A DNA stretch of 64,000 nt from the NCBI GenBank assembly GCA_934591895.1, contig CAKTPP010000003.1, positions 124,001 to 188,000 of the forward strand, written 5' to 3'. This DNA is from an uncultured Oscillospiraceae bacterium. GTDB lineage: Bacteria > Bacillota > Clostridia > Oscillospirales > Oscillospiraceae. The notes beneath the pieces were generated by a model. It made no database searches. It was not told the DNA's origin and saw nothing but the letters and a program-made list of their open reading frames with translations. Every line of letters starts with the position of its first letter. Within the stretch, counting starts at the first letter, position 1. The position numbers were made by a program, and so were the translations under genes. This document shows, in pieces, positions 45,584 through 52,021 of the stretch.

Positions 45584-45601
45584 CTTTCGGGAGGGTTTCC
45601 C

Positions 45602-46417
45602 TTGAAATACGGCAAACGGATCGCGGCGCTGCTGCTCGCGCTCGCGCTGTGCTGCTGCACGGCGTGCAGCAAGACCGTCGGCAGCTACCGCGTGGTCAAA
45701 ACGCTCGGCACGGAGCAGTTTCGCATCGGCTTTCGTGACGGGGATCAGGCGGCGGTGTATGTCAACGCCGCGCTCAAGGTGCTCGCCGCCGACGGGACGA
45801 TCCACAGCCTTGCGCTCAAGTGGTTCGGCACGGACGACACGACCTTCGACAGCGACGCCGATGCGCTCGACGCGCTCGGCGACATTCCGCAGCGCACGTT
45901 CATCATGGGGCTCAATGAGGAGCGCTTTCCCATGAGCTATGCCGACGGCGACGGCTACAGCGGCTTTGACGTGGAGCTGGCGCAGGCGGTCTGTGCCCGC
46001 CTCGGCTGGACGCTGCAGTATCAGTCCATCGCCAACCGCAACGCCTATGTGGAGCTCTCGAGCGGCAATGTCGACTGCGCATGGGGCGGCATGGTGCTCG
46101 ATCAGACCGACAGCAAGGACAGTAAGAAAAAGCAGAAGCTGACGCTCACCGCGCCGTATCTGGAAAACAAGCTCCTGCTCATCGTGCGCGGCGACTCGAA
46201 GTACCGCACCGGCAGCAGCCTCAAGGGCACGACCGTCCTGCTCGGCACGGACGAGACGTACACGGACGCGCTCTCGAGCGAAGAGAAGCTCATGAAAAAC
46301 TTCGGCGCCGCCCAGCGCGTCACCGGCGGGTCGAAGGCCTGCTTTGAGGCGCTGTCAGCCGGAGAATGCGCTGCCATCGTTGCCGACAGCACGGCGCTGG
46401 CCTACTACACGCATTGA
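45602..46417 (+). CDS. Lipoprotein with a circularly permuted SBP_bac_3 substrate-binding fold
   Basis: 271 residues from TTG 45602 (GGAGGG six bases upstream; the GTG at 45566 lies in the terminator hairpin). A lipoprotein signal ends TAC with the probable lipidated cysteine C22. Residues about 35-76 (LGTEQFRIGFRDGDQ to ADGTIHSLALKWFG) match the normal C-terminal block of such proteins, as at 219-261 of the gene at 43162. After a linker of about 20 residues, RTFIMGLNEERFPMSYADGDGY at 98 starts the normal N-terminal block, and the protein ends at VADSTALAYYTH, just where the C-terminal block would usually follow. It may feed the neighbouring importer or act as a sensor. Confidence 0.82.
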   Translation: MKYGKRIAALLLALALCCCTACSKTVGSYRVVKTLGTEQFRIGFRDGDQAAVYVNAALKVLAADGTIHSLALKWFGTDDTTFDSDADALDALGDIPQRTFIMGLNEERFPMSYADGDGYSGFDVELAQAVCARLGWTLQYQSIANRNAYVELSSGNVDCAWGGMVLDQTDSKDSKKKQKLTLTAPYLENKLLLIVRGDSKYRTGSSLKGTTVLLGTDETYTDALSSEEKLMKNFGAAQRVTGGSKACFEALSAGECAAIVADSTALAYYTH

Positions 46418-46423
46418 TGTCTG

Positions 46424-46455
46424 CCGCCCGCGCGGGCTGAAGCGCGGGCGGTTTT
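46424..46455 (+). terminator. Terminator after the permuted binding-protein gene
   Basis: 10-bp GC-rich stem (46424-46433 with 46442-46451), loop of 8, followed by TTTT. Confidence 0.75.
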
Positions 46456-46583
46456 CCGCGCTTTTTCACAGCGGAGCGCAAAAAGGAATTCCGCTTTTGC
46501 TCTGACTGTGCTATACTATCTCTGTCCGCGCCTGTCGAACCGGCAGAATATTTGCTTGCGCGGGCAGAAACACGGGTACGCCT

Positions 46584-47990
46584 ATGTCGAACAACAAATA
46601 CAAAACCCTCGTGTCCAACACCATGCTCATCAGCCTTGGCACCTTCGGCAGCAAGCTGCTGGTGTTTTTCATGGTGCGCTTTTACACGAGCTGTCTCACG
46701 CCGGCGGACTACGGCACCGCCGATCTCATCACGCAGACGGCCAATCTGCTCTTCCCGCTCATCAGCCTTGGCATCACGGACGGCGTGTTCCGCTTCGCCG
46801 TGGATCACACCGAGCAGCGGCGGAACATTTTCTCCGTCGGCGTGTATACGATCCTTGCGGGCGCGCTGCTGCTCGTGGCCATTCTGCCGCTGCTGGGGCT
46901 CTTCCCGCAGTTTGACGGCTTCCTCTGGCTGATCGCGCTCTACACGATGTGCTCGTGCCTGCACACGCTGTGCGCGCAGTTCGTGCGCGCCGAGGGGCAC
47001 ACGGCGCTCTTCGCCGTGCAGGGCATGATCAACACCGCGCTCGTCATCGGGCTCAACATCCTCTTCCTTGCGGGGCTGCGCATGGGCATCACGGGCTATG
47101 TGCTGTCGGTCGCGCTGGCGGATCTGACGTGCACGCTGCTGCTGTTCGTGCGCGAGCGGCTCTGGCGGCAGCTGATGCTGCGCCCCGGCTGGGCGGCCGC
47201 GCGGGAGATGCTGGCCTACAGCATCCCCATGATCCCGACGACGGTGTTCTGGTGGATCACGAGCGTGTCCGACCGCTATATGGTCACGGCTTATCTCGGC
47301 GTGGATGCCAACGGCATCTACTCCGTGTCGTACAAGATGCCGACGATCCTGTCGCTCGTGTCGAGCATTTTCATGGAGGCGTGGCAGTTTTCCGCCGTCT
47401 CCGAGGCGCAGGGCAGCCGGCGCGAGCATATCCGCTTCTTCTCGAAAGTCTGGTGCTCGTTCCAGTCGGTGATGTTCCTTGCCGGCGCGTGCATCATCGC
47501 CTTTGCCGTGCCGGAGATCCGCGTGCTCGCGGCGGAGCAGTATCACGGCGCGTGGCTGTATGTGCCGGTGCTCGGTATGGCCATGGTCTTTTCCGCGTTC
47601 GTGAGCTATCTCGGCAGCGTCTACATGGTCGAAAAGCGCAGCAAGCGCACGTTTTTCACGTCCATGATCGGCGCGGTGCTCAATATTGCGCTCAACTTCC
47701 TGCTCATTCCGTCGAAGCTCGGCGTGCAGGGCGCGGCCATCGCCACGTGTGTGAGTTATTTTGTCGTGTTTGTCATCCGCGCGGTCGATGCGCGCAAGTT
47801 CATCCCGTTTCGGTTTTATACCGTCGGCGTCACGGAAAACTGCATCCTGCTGACTGTGCAGACGCTCTTCATCGTCCTGCAGCTGCCGGGCTGGAAGATC
47901 GCGCAGGGCGTGTGCATCGCGCTGCTGCTGCTGCTCAACCGCAAGCCGCTCATGGATGCGGTGGGGAAGATCGTCCATTTCCGCCGCTGA
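46584..47990 (+). CDS. Oligosaccharide flippase family protein (MOP superfamily)
   Basis: 468-residue membrane protein with about 12-14 helices, distantly like the Wzx protein at 16471. It begins TLVSNTMLISLGTFGSKLLVFF, and contains YTSCLTPADYGTADLITQTANLL, a common opening of polysaccharide exporters, and AYSIPMIPTTVFWWITSVSDRYM. It is GC-rich and away from the main locus, so it likely flips another lipid-linked glycan, for example a teichoic acid or wall polymer unit. The next gene starts 31 bp after its stop. Confidence 0.87.
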   Translation: MSNNKYKTLVSNTMLISLGTFGSKLLVFFMVRFYTSCLTPADYGTADLITQTANLLFPLISLGITDGVFRFAVDHTEQRRNIFSVGVYTILAGALLLVAILPLLGLFPQFDGFLWLIALYTMCSCLHTLCAQFVRAEGHTALFAVQGMINTALVIGLNILFLAGLRMGITGYVLSVALADLTCTLLLFVRERLWRQLMLRPGWAAAREMLAYSIPMIPTTVFWWITSVSDRYMVTAYLGVDANGIYSVSYKMPTILSLVSSIFMEAWQFSAVSEAQGSRREHIRFFSKVWCSFQSVMFLAGACIIAFAVPEIRVLAAEQYHGAWLYVPVLGMAMVFSAFVSYLGSVYMVEKRSKRTFFTSMIGAVLNIALNFLLIPSKLGVQGAAIATCVSYFVVFVIRAVDARKFIPFRFYTVGVTENCILLTVQTLFIVLQLPGWKIAQGVCIALLLLLNRKPLMDAVGKIVHFRR

Positions 47991-48021
47991 TGGCCGGATA
48001 CTTTTCTCGGAGGATTCGAAT

Positions 48022-48498
48022 TTGAAGATTTGGAACAGCCTGTTCGGGAAGCTCTTTATGACCTTCCTCATCTCTATGGTGCCGGTGCTCGAGCTGCGCG
48101 GCGCGATCCCGATCGGCGTGGCGCACGGACTGGACTACCGCGCTGCCATCGCGGTGTCCATCGTCGGCAATCTCGTGCCGGTGCCGTTCATCGTGCTCTT
48201 CATCCGCAAGATCTTTGCGTGGCTGCGCACAAAAAGCGAGCGGCTCAACGGCTTTGTCACGCGCATGGAGCAGCGCGCGCTCAAAAAGTCCGACTCCGTG
48301 CGCCGCGCGCGCTTCTGGGGCCTGTTTTTGTTCGTGGCCATCCCGCTGCCGGGCACCGGTGCGTGGACGGGCTCGCTCATCGCCGCCATGCTGGAGATGC
48401 GCGTCAAGGAGGCCTTCCCGCCGATCGCGCTCGGCGTCGTCACGGCCGGCGTCATCGTCGCCGTTGTGACGTATGGCGCGGCGTCGCTGCTGTTTTAA
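48022..48498 (+). CDS. Small multidrug export family protein
   Basis: 158-residue membrane protein of the COG2426 type, annotated as small multidrug exporter although function is not established. ISMVPVLELRGAIPIGVAHGL near residues 15-35 and FVAIPLPGTGAWTGSLIAA near 110-130 are its two repeated, glycine/proline-rich signatures, reminiscent of DedA-like re-entrant loops. TTG 48022 follows GGAGGA with 7 bp spacing. It is close to the flippase and probably co-transcribed. Confidence 0.85.
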   Translation: MKIWNSLFGKLFMTFLISMVPVLELRGAIPIGVAHGLDYRAAIAVSIVGNLVPVPFIVLFIRKIFAWLRTKSERLNGFVTRMEQRALKKSDSVRRARFWGLFLFVAIPLPGTGAWTGSLIAAMLEMRVKEAFPPIALGVVTAGVIVAVVTYGAASLLF

Positions 48499-48500
48499 TT

Positions 48501-48533
48501 CCAACGAGGACCGCTTCGCTGGGTCCTCGTTGG
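48501..48533. repeat. 12-bp inverted repeat after the small export gene
   Basis: CCAACGAGGACC (48501-48512) with its complement (48522-48533), 9-base loop. Confidence 0.75.
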
Positions 48534-48562
48534 GAGAGACCGCAGCTCGCTGCAGCGCACGC

Positions 48563-48600
48563 AAAAAATCCCGCCGTCCCATGGGACAGCGGGATTTTTT
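48563..48600. terminator. Bidirectional terminator between the export gene and pckG
   Basis: AAAAAATCCCGC (48563-48574) pairs with GCGGGATTTTTT (48589-48600); inside it a GTCCCATGGGAC palindrome extends the stem. The PEP carboxykinase gene ends 12 bp beyond. Confidence 0.88.
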
Positions 48601-48611
48601 CATGTATCTCT

Positions 48612-50381
48612 TTACTCGGCGAACGCCTTTTCGAGCGCCTCGAGCTCGTCGCGCAGCTCGTGCGGCAGCTTGTCGCCGAACTGTGCGAAGTACTCGCGGA
48701 TGCCCGCGCAGTTTTCGCGCCAGCTCCCGGCGTCGAGCGTCAGCAGCTGACGGAGCGTCTCGACCGTCACGCCGCAGCCTTCGAGGTTGATGTCCTCCGG
48801 CTTCGGCTCGTAGCCGATGGGCGTCTCATCCGCGCCCACCTCGTCAAAGCAGCGCTTGAGGATCCACTCGAGCACGCGCAGGTTGTCGCCGAAGCCCGGC
48901 CACAGGAAGCGGCCGTTGTCGTCGGTGCGGAACCAGTTGACGTTGAAGATCTTCGGCGCGTTCGGCAGCTTTTCGCCCATGTCGAGCCAGTGCTGCCAGT
49001 AGTCGGCCATGTTATAGCCGCAGAACGGCCGCATGGCCATCGGGTCGCGGCGCACAACGCCCACGGCGCCGGTCGCGGCGGCCGTCGTCTCGGAGGCCAT
49101 CGTCGCGCCGACGAACACGCCGTGCGCCCAGTCGCGGGACTGATAGACCAGCGGCGCGGTCTTCGCGCGGCGGCCGCCGAAGATGATCGCGCTGATCGGC
49201 ACGCCGGTGCCCTTGAAAAACTCCTCGCTGATGCACGGGCAGTTTTCCGCCGGTGCGGTGAAGCGGCTGTTCGGGTGCGCGCCGCGCGTGCCGTCACTGC
49301 CGTCCCACGCTTCGCCCTTCCAGTTGCGCAGGTGCCCCTTGGGCGGCTGCTTGGTCATGCCCTCCCACCAGACGGTCATGTCGTCCTCATTGAGCACGAC
49401 GTTGGTGAAGATGGTGTTCCTGCTCGTGGACGCGAGCGCATTCGGATTGGACTTCTCGCTCGTGCCGGGGGCAACGCCGAAAAAGCCGTTTTCCGGGTTC
49501 ACGGCCCAGAGGCGGCCGTCCGGGCCGACGCGCAGCCATGCAATGTCGTCGCCGACGGTCCAGCATTTCCAGCCCTTTTTGCGGTAGCCCTCGGGCGGGA
49601 TGAGCATGGCGAGGTTCGTCTTGCCGCACGCGGACGGGAACGCGCCCGTCACATAGCGCACCTCGCCCTGCGGGTTTTCGATGCCGAGGATGAGCATGTG
49701 CTCGGCGAGCCAGCCCTCGCGGCGGCCGAGCTCGGAGGCGATGCGCAGCGAGAAGCACTTTTTGCCCTGCAGCACGTTGCCGCCGTAGTTGGAGTTGACC
49801 GAGACGATCTTGTTCTCCTCCGGGAAGTGGACGATGTAGCGGTTTTCGGGGTCGAGCTTTGCCTTGGAGTGTACGCCGAGGATTACGTCGCTGCTGTCGC
49901 CGAGCGCCTCGAGCACCTTTGTGCCGATGCGCGTCATGATCGCCATGTTCAGCACGACGTAGATTGAGTCGGTGATCTCGATGCCGTACTTGGCAAACGG
50001 TGTGCCGATCACGCCCATCGAATAGGGAATGACGTACATCGTGCGGCCGGTCATCGCGCCGCGCAGGATCTCGTGGAGCTTGGCCTTCATCTCGTCCGGA
50101 TCCATCCAGTTGTTCGTCGGGCCGGCAGCCTCGCGGGTCTTCGAGCAGATAAAGGTCCGGCCTTCCACACGCGCCACGTCGTTCACATCGCTGTGGTTGA
50201 GATAGCAGCCGGGCAGCTTTTCCTCGTTGAGCTTGATGAGCTCGCCGGTCTCGACGGCGATCTTTCTCAGAGAGTCGAGCTGGGCCTCAGAGCCGTCGAT
50301 CCAGACGATCTCTTTCGGGGTCGCAAGTTCGGCGGTTTTCCGCACCAGCTCCAGCACGGACGGGTTTTGTGTCAGTTCCAT
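48612..50381 (-). CDS. pckG: Phosphoenolpyruvate carboxykinase (GTP)
   Basis: 589-residue GTP-type enzyme interconverting oxaloacetate and PEP with GTP/GDP. In anaerobes it often runs toward oxaloacetate, fixing CO2 and making GTP. KTREAAGPTNN (about 81-91) is the R-loop with the catalytic arginine, FPSACGKTNLAML (248-260) is the P-loop with the reactive cysteine of GTP-type enzymes, GDDIAWLR binds metal, and NENGFFGV-like NPENGFFGVAPGTS follows. Length fits. An AAGGAG site precedes the ATG. A TATAAG -10-like element lies about 75 bp upstream. Confidence 0.97.
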   Translation of the reverse strand: MELTQNPSVLELVRKTAELATPKEIVWIDGSEAQLDSLRKIAVETGELIKLNEEKLPGCYLNHSDVNDVARVEGRTFICSKTREAAGPTNNWMDPDEMKAKLHEILRGAMTGRTMYVIPYSMGVIGTPFAKYGIEITDSIYVVLNMAIMTRIGTKVLEALGDSSDVILGVHSKAKLDPENRYIVHFPEENKIVSVNSNYGGNVLQGKKCFSLRIASELGRREGWLAEHMLILGIENPQGEVRYVTGAFPSACGKTNLAMLIPPEGYRKKGWKCWTVGDDIAWLRVGPDGRLWAVNPENGFFGVAPGTSEKSNPNALASTSRNTIFTNVVLNEDDMTVWWEGMTKQPPKGHLRNWKGEAWDGSDGTRGAHPNSRFTAPAENCPCISEEFFKGTGVPISAIIFGGRRAKTAPLVYQSRDWAHGVFVGATMASETTAAATGAVGVVRRDPMAMRPFCGYNMADYWQHWLDMGEKLPNAPKIFNVNWFRTDDNGRFLWPGFGDNLRVLEWILKRCFDEVGADETPIGYEPKPEDINLEGCGVTVETLRQLLTLDAGSWRENCAGIREYFAQFGDKLPHELRDELEALEKAFAE

Positions 50382-50592
50382 GTTGACAGGTTCTCCTTTT
50401 TTGCATATTTAATAAAATCTCTCGGCATCATGCCGCGCTTATACTGCATTTCGTCACTACTCGGAAATACCTTACACCATCCGACCCCGCCTGTAAAGCC
50501 CCAAAACGGAACTTTGCCTGTCAACCTTTTCGCATACGCATATTCGTGCTACAATGTGCGCAGGACATTTTTCGCGCAAAGGAGGAAATCAT

Positions 50593-51054
50593 ATGTGGAA
50601 AACCGTTGTGCCGGCGCTGACGGTGCTGGCGGCCGAGGCGGTCATTCGCCGGCGGATCAACGCCCTGCCGCGCGAGACGTTCCCGCTGCGCATCGGGCGG
50701 CGCGTGCAGCTGCGCCGCGCGTATAACCGGGGCCTGCTGTGCAGCAAGCTCGCCGACCGGCCGAAGGCGGCGACCGCGCTGCAGACGGTGTCTGTCGCGG
50801 TGCTCGCGGGGATGACGGTGGTGTGCGCCTGCCGCCGGAGCAGCGCTGCGCTGCAGGCCGCCATGGGGGTGATGCTCGGCGGCGCGCTGGCAAACCTCAT
50901 CGAGCGCTGGGTGCGCGGCGCGGTCACGGACTATGTGTATCTGCCGCAGGCGGTCATCCCGTTTTTCCGGCGCATCATCTGGAACGTCGCCGATCTGAGC
51001 GTATTTGCCGGCTGCCTTGCGGCGATCGGCGCGCTGGTGTGCAGAGCAGTGTGA
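50593..51054 (+). CDS. Signal peptidase II (LspA)-like membrane protein lacking the first conserved motif
   Basis: 153 residues with three or four membrane helices. Marks of lipoprotein signal peptidase are present: AYNRG (the Asn region), GGALANLIERWVRGAVTDYV with one catalytic aspartate, and IIWNVADLSVFAG with the second. The family's first motif in helix 1 (D-x-x-T-K) is replaced by AEAVIRRRI. It may be a divergent enzyme or a paralogue with another job. ATG 50593 follows AAAGGAGG; a TACAAT-like -10 lies about 50 bp upstream. Confidence 0.75.
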   Translation: MWKTVVPALTVLAAEAVIRRRINALPRETFPLRIGRRVQLRRAYNRGLLCSKLADRPKAATALQTVSVAVLAGMTVVCACRRSSAALQAAMGVMLGGALANLIERWVRGAVTDYVYLPQAVIPFFRRIIWNVADLSVFAGCLAAIGALVCRAV

Positions 51055-51072
51055 TTATGTAAACCGGAGGAG

Positions 51073-51113
51073 TGGGGGAAAGCCCCCTCGGAAGGAATTT
51101 TGGCTATCTTTTG
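51073..51113. repeat. Intergenic palindromic repeat, copy 1
   Basis: GGGGGAAAGCCCCCTCGG, then AAGGAATTTTGGCTATCTTTT. It carries the small palindrome GGGGGAAAGCCCCC. The same element with few changes is at 51198-51236, and a related version is at 53660. Confidence 0.75.
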
Positions 51114-51170
51114 CCTTCGGGCAAAAGAAACAGAACCGCGCCGGTGCTCCCGTCTGCGCAGGAGCGCGAT

Positions 51171-51236
51171 GTTCACAGAGCAGCCGGGGAGCACGAGGGG
51201 GAAAGCCCCCTCGTAAAGAATTTGGGCTATCTTTTA
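51171..51236. repeat. Intergenic palindromic repeat, copy 2 (long form)
   Basis: Starts GTTCACAGAGCAGCCGGGGA, runs through GAGGGGGAAAGCCCCCTCG and ends AATTTGGGCTATCTTTT. The first 43 bases match 53660-53706 closely; the last 39 match copy 1. Confidence 0.75.
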
Positions 51237-51266
51237 TTTGCGCGAAGCGCAAATAAAAGATAGCCC
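51224..51266. repeat. Perfect 20-bp inverted repeat overlapping the RNA terminator
   Basis: Bases 51224-51243 are the exact complement of 51247-51266 with a 3-base loop (GAA). The right arm overlaps the terminator stem of the minus-strand RNA unit, so the two hairpins cannot form together. Confidence 0.85.
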
Positions 51267-51559
51267 CTTGCTCCAACATCAGAACAAGGGGCTATCCTGC
51301 GGTGTTCGGTTCCATCACCTTAGAACCTCCTTCAGTTTTCTTGCCGCGCACGGGTACTTGGCGCCGCACACGGACTCCGACCGCTGTGAAGGGAAATGCT
51401 CATTCAAGATTTCACACCACTGCGTGCCGTCTCCGGAATTACAGAACCCTGTCTGCTTCCGGTCGATTCAGTACATCGGACTCACCTCCAAGGCTTCCAC
51501 TGAACCTTTATTGTAAAAGCGCCGCCCCTTGTTAGGGGGTTGCGACTCTTCCTCTTTGC
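51251..51559 (-). ncRNA. Unrecognised structured RNA of about 310 nt with its own promoter and terminator
   Basis: A minus-strand unit from a strong promoter (51566-51594) to a strong terminator (51259-51296), with no long reading frame. Local stems include a CCCC/GGGG hairpin near the 5' end, GGTTCAGT paired with ACTGAATC enclosing a smaller hairpin, CCGGAA paired with TTCCGG enclosing ACAG/CTGT, and GTGTGAA paired with TTCACA inside GCACG/CGTGTGC. Near the 3' end AGGAGG is followed by ATG and a 7-codon frame (MEPNTAG) whose stop lies in the terminator stem. It does not show the marks of tmRNA, RNase P, SRP, T-box or the common riboswitches I compared. The next minus-strand gene is far away, so it is not an obvious leader. 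Confidence 0.65.
51259..51296 (-). terminator. Terminator of the RNA unit
   Basis: 12-bp stem (GATAGCCCCTTG on each strand, 51259-51270 with 51285-51296), 14-base loop, followed on the minus strand by TTTTATTT. Confidence 0.85.
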
Positions 51560-51565
51560 ATCTTC

Positions 51566-51594
51566 AGTATAGCAGGTGCCCCGGTCTTTGTCAA
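51566..51594 (-). promoter_or_regulatory. Strong SigA-type promoter of the RNA unit
   Basis: On the minus strand TTGACA, 17 bp, TATACT, close to consensus. Confidence 0.85.
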
Positions 51595-51763
51595 TGTTTT
51601 AATAAACAAAAATCAGCTGTTATGTTCAGTAAAAACGCCGAATTTCCGGCGGCCCCATGCCAACGCCCCGTGCATGCGGGGCATTGGCGACCGGCCGCGC
51701 AGCGGTGCGCAGCCGGAAAACCGCCGTGCGCATCCGACGGTGCACAGCGGCGGCAGCTTCATG

Positions 51764-51826
51764 TCAGCGGTTGCTCGGCGCGGAGCTCTGCCCGCCGAAG
51801 ATCCAGTCGTCCAGATCCTGCTCCAT
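51764..51826 (-). CDS. Possible 20-residue small protein
   Basis: An ATG with GGGAGGTGAA seven to nine bases upstream opens a frame of 20 codons, MEQDLDDWIFGGQSSAPSNR, acidic at the start. Downstream on the minus strand 51641-51656 a CGCCG/CGGCG hairpin followed by TTTTT could end the transcript. No close promoter is clear. The ribosome site is the main support; it could be chance. Confidence 0.35.
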   Translation of the reverse strand: MEQDLDDWIFGGQSSAPSNR

Positions 51827-51919
51827 GGTGCGTTCACCTCCCGTTTCAACGGCATACGGCCATTGTATGCCGGAAGGTCTGAAAAAATGCACGAACAGGG
51901 GTCTTGAAATAGAAAGAAC

Positions 51920-51948
51920 TTGAAACCAACGGCCGTTTGCGTTATAAT
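51920..51948 (+). promoter_or_regulatory. Promoter of the PpiC-type foldase gene
   Basis: TTGAAA, 17 bp, TATAAT, about 74 bp before ATG 52022. Confidence 0.85.
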
Positions 51949-52021
51949 ACATGCATCTTTTCCGCGCGCGGAGTGTTTCTTCGCGGGCCAGACATTTTTC
52001 GAAGGATCAGGTGAATCACGA

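Noticed and set aside
45566..45601. GTG 45566 as the start of the permuted binding protein
   Set aside because: This codon lies in the right arm of the upstream terminator; TTG 45602 has a GGAGGG site and begins a normal lipoprotein signal.
51251..51559. T-box or lysine riboswitch identity for the minus-strand RNA
   Set aside because: The 5' GAGGAAGAG and the GGAACCG near the 3' end look alike in part, but the T-box GGTGGNACCGCG and the lysine-type CCGAAG core are missing, and no target gene follows.
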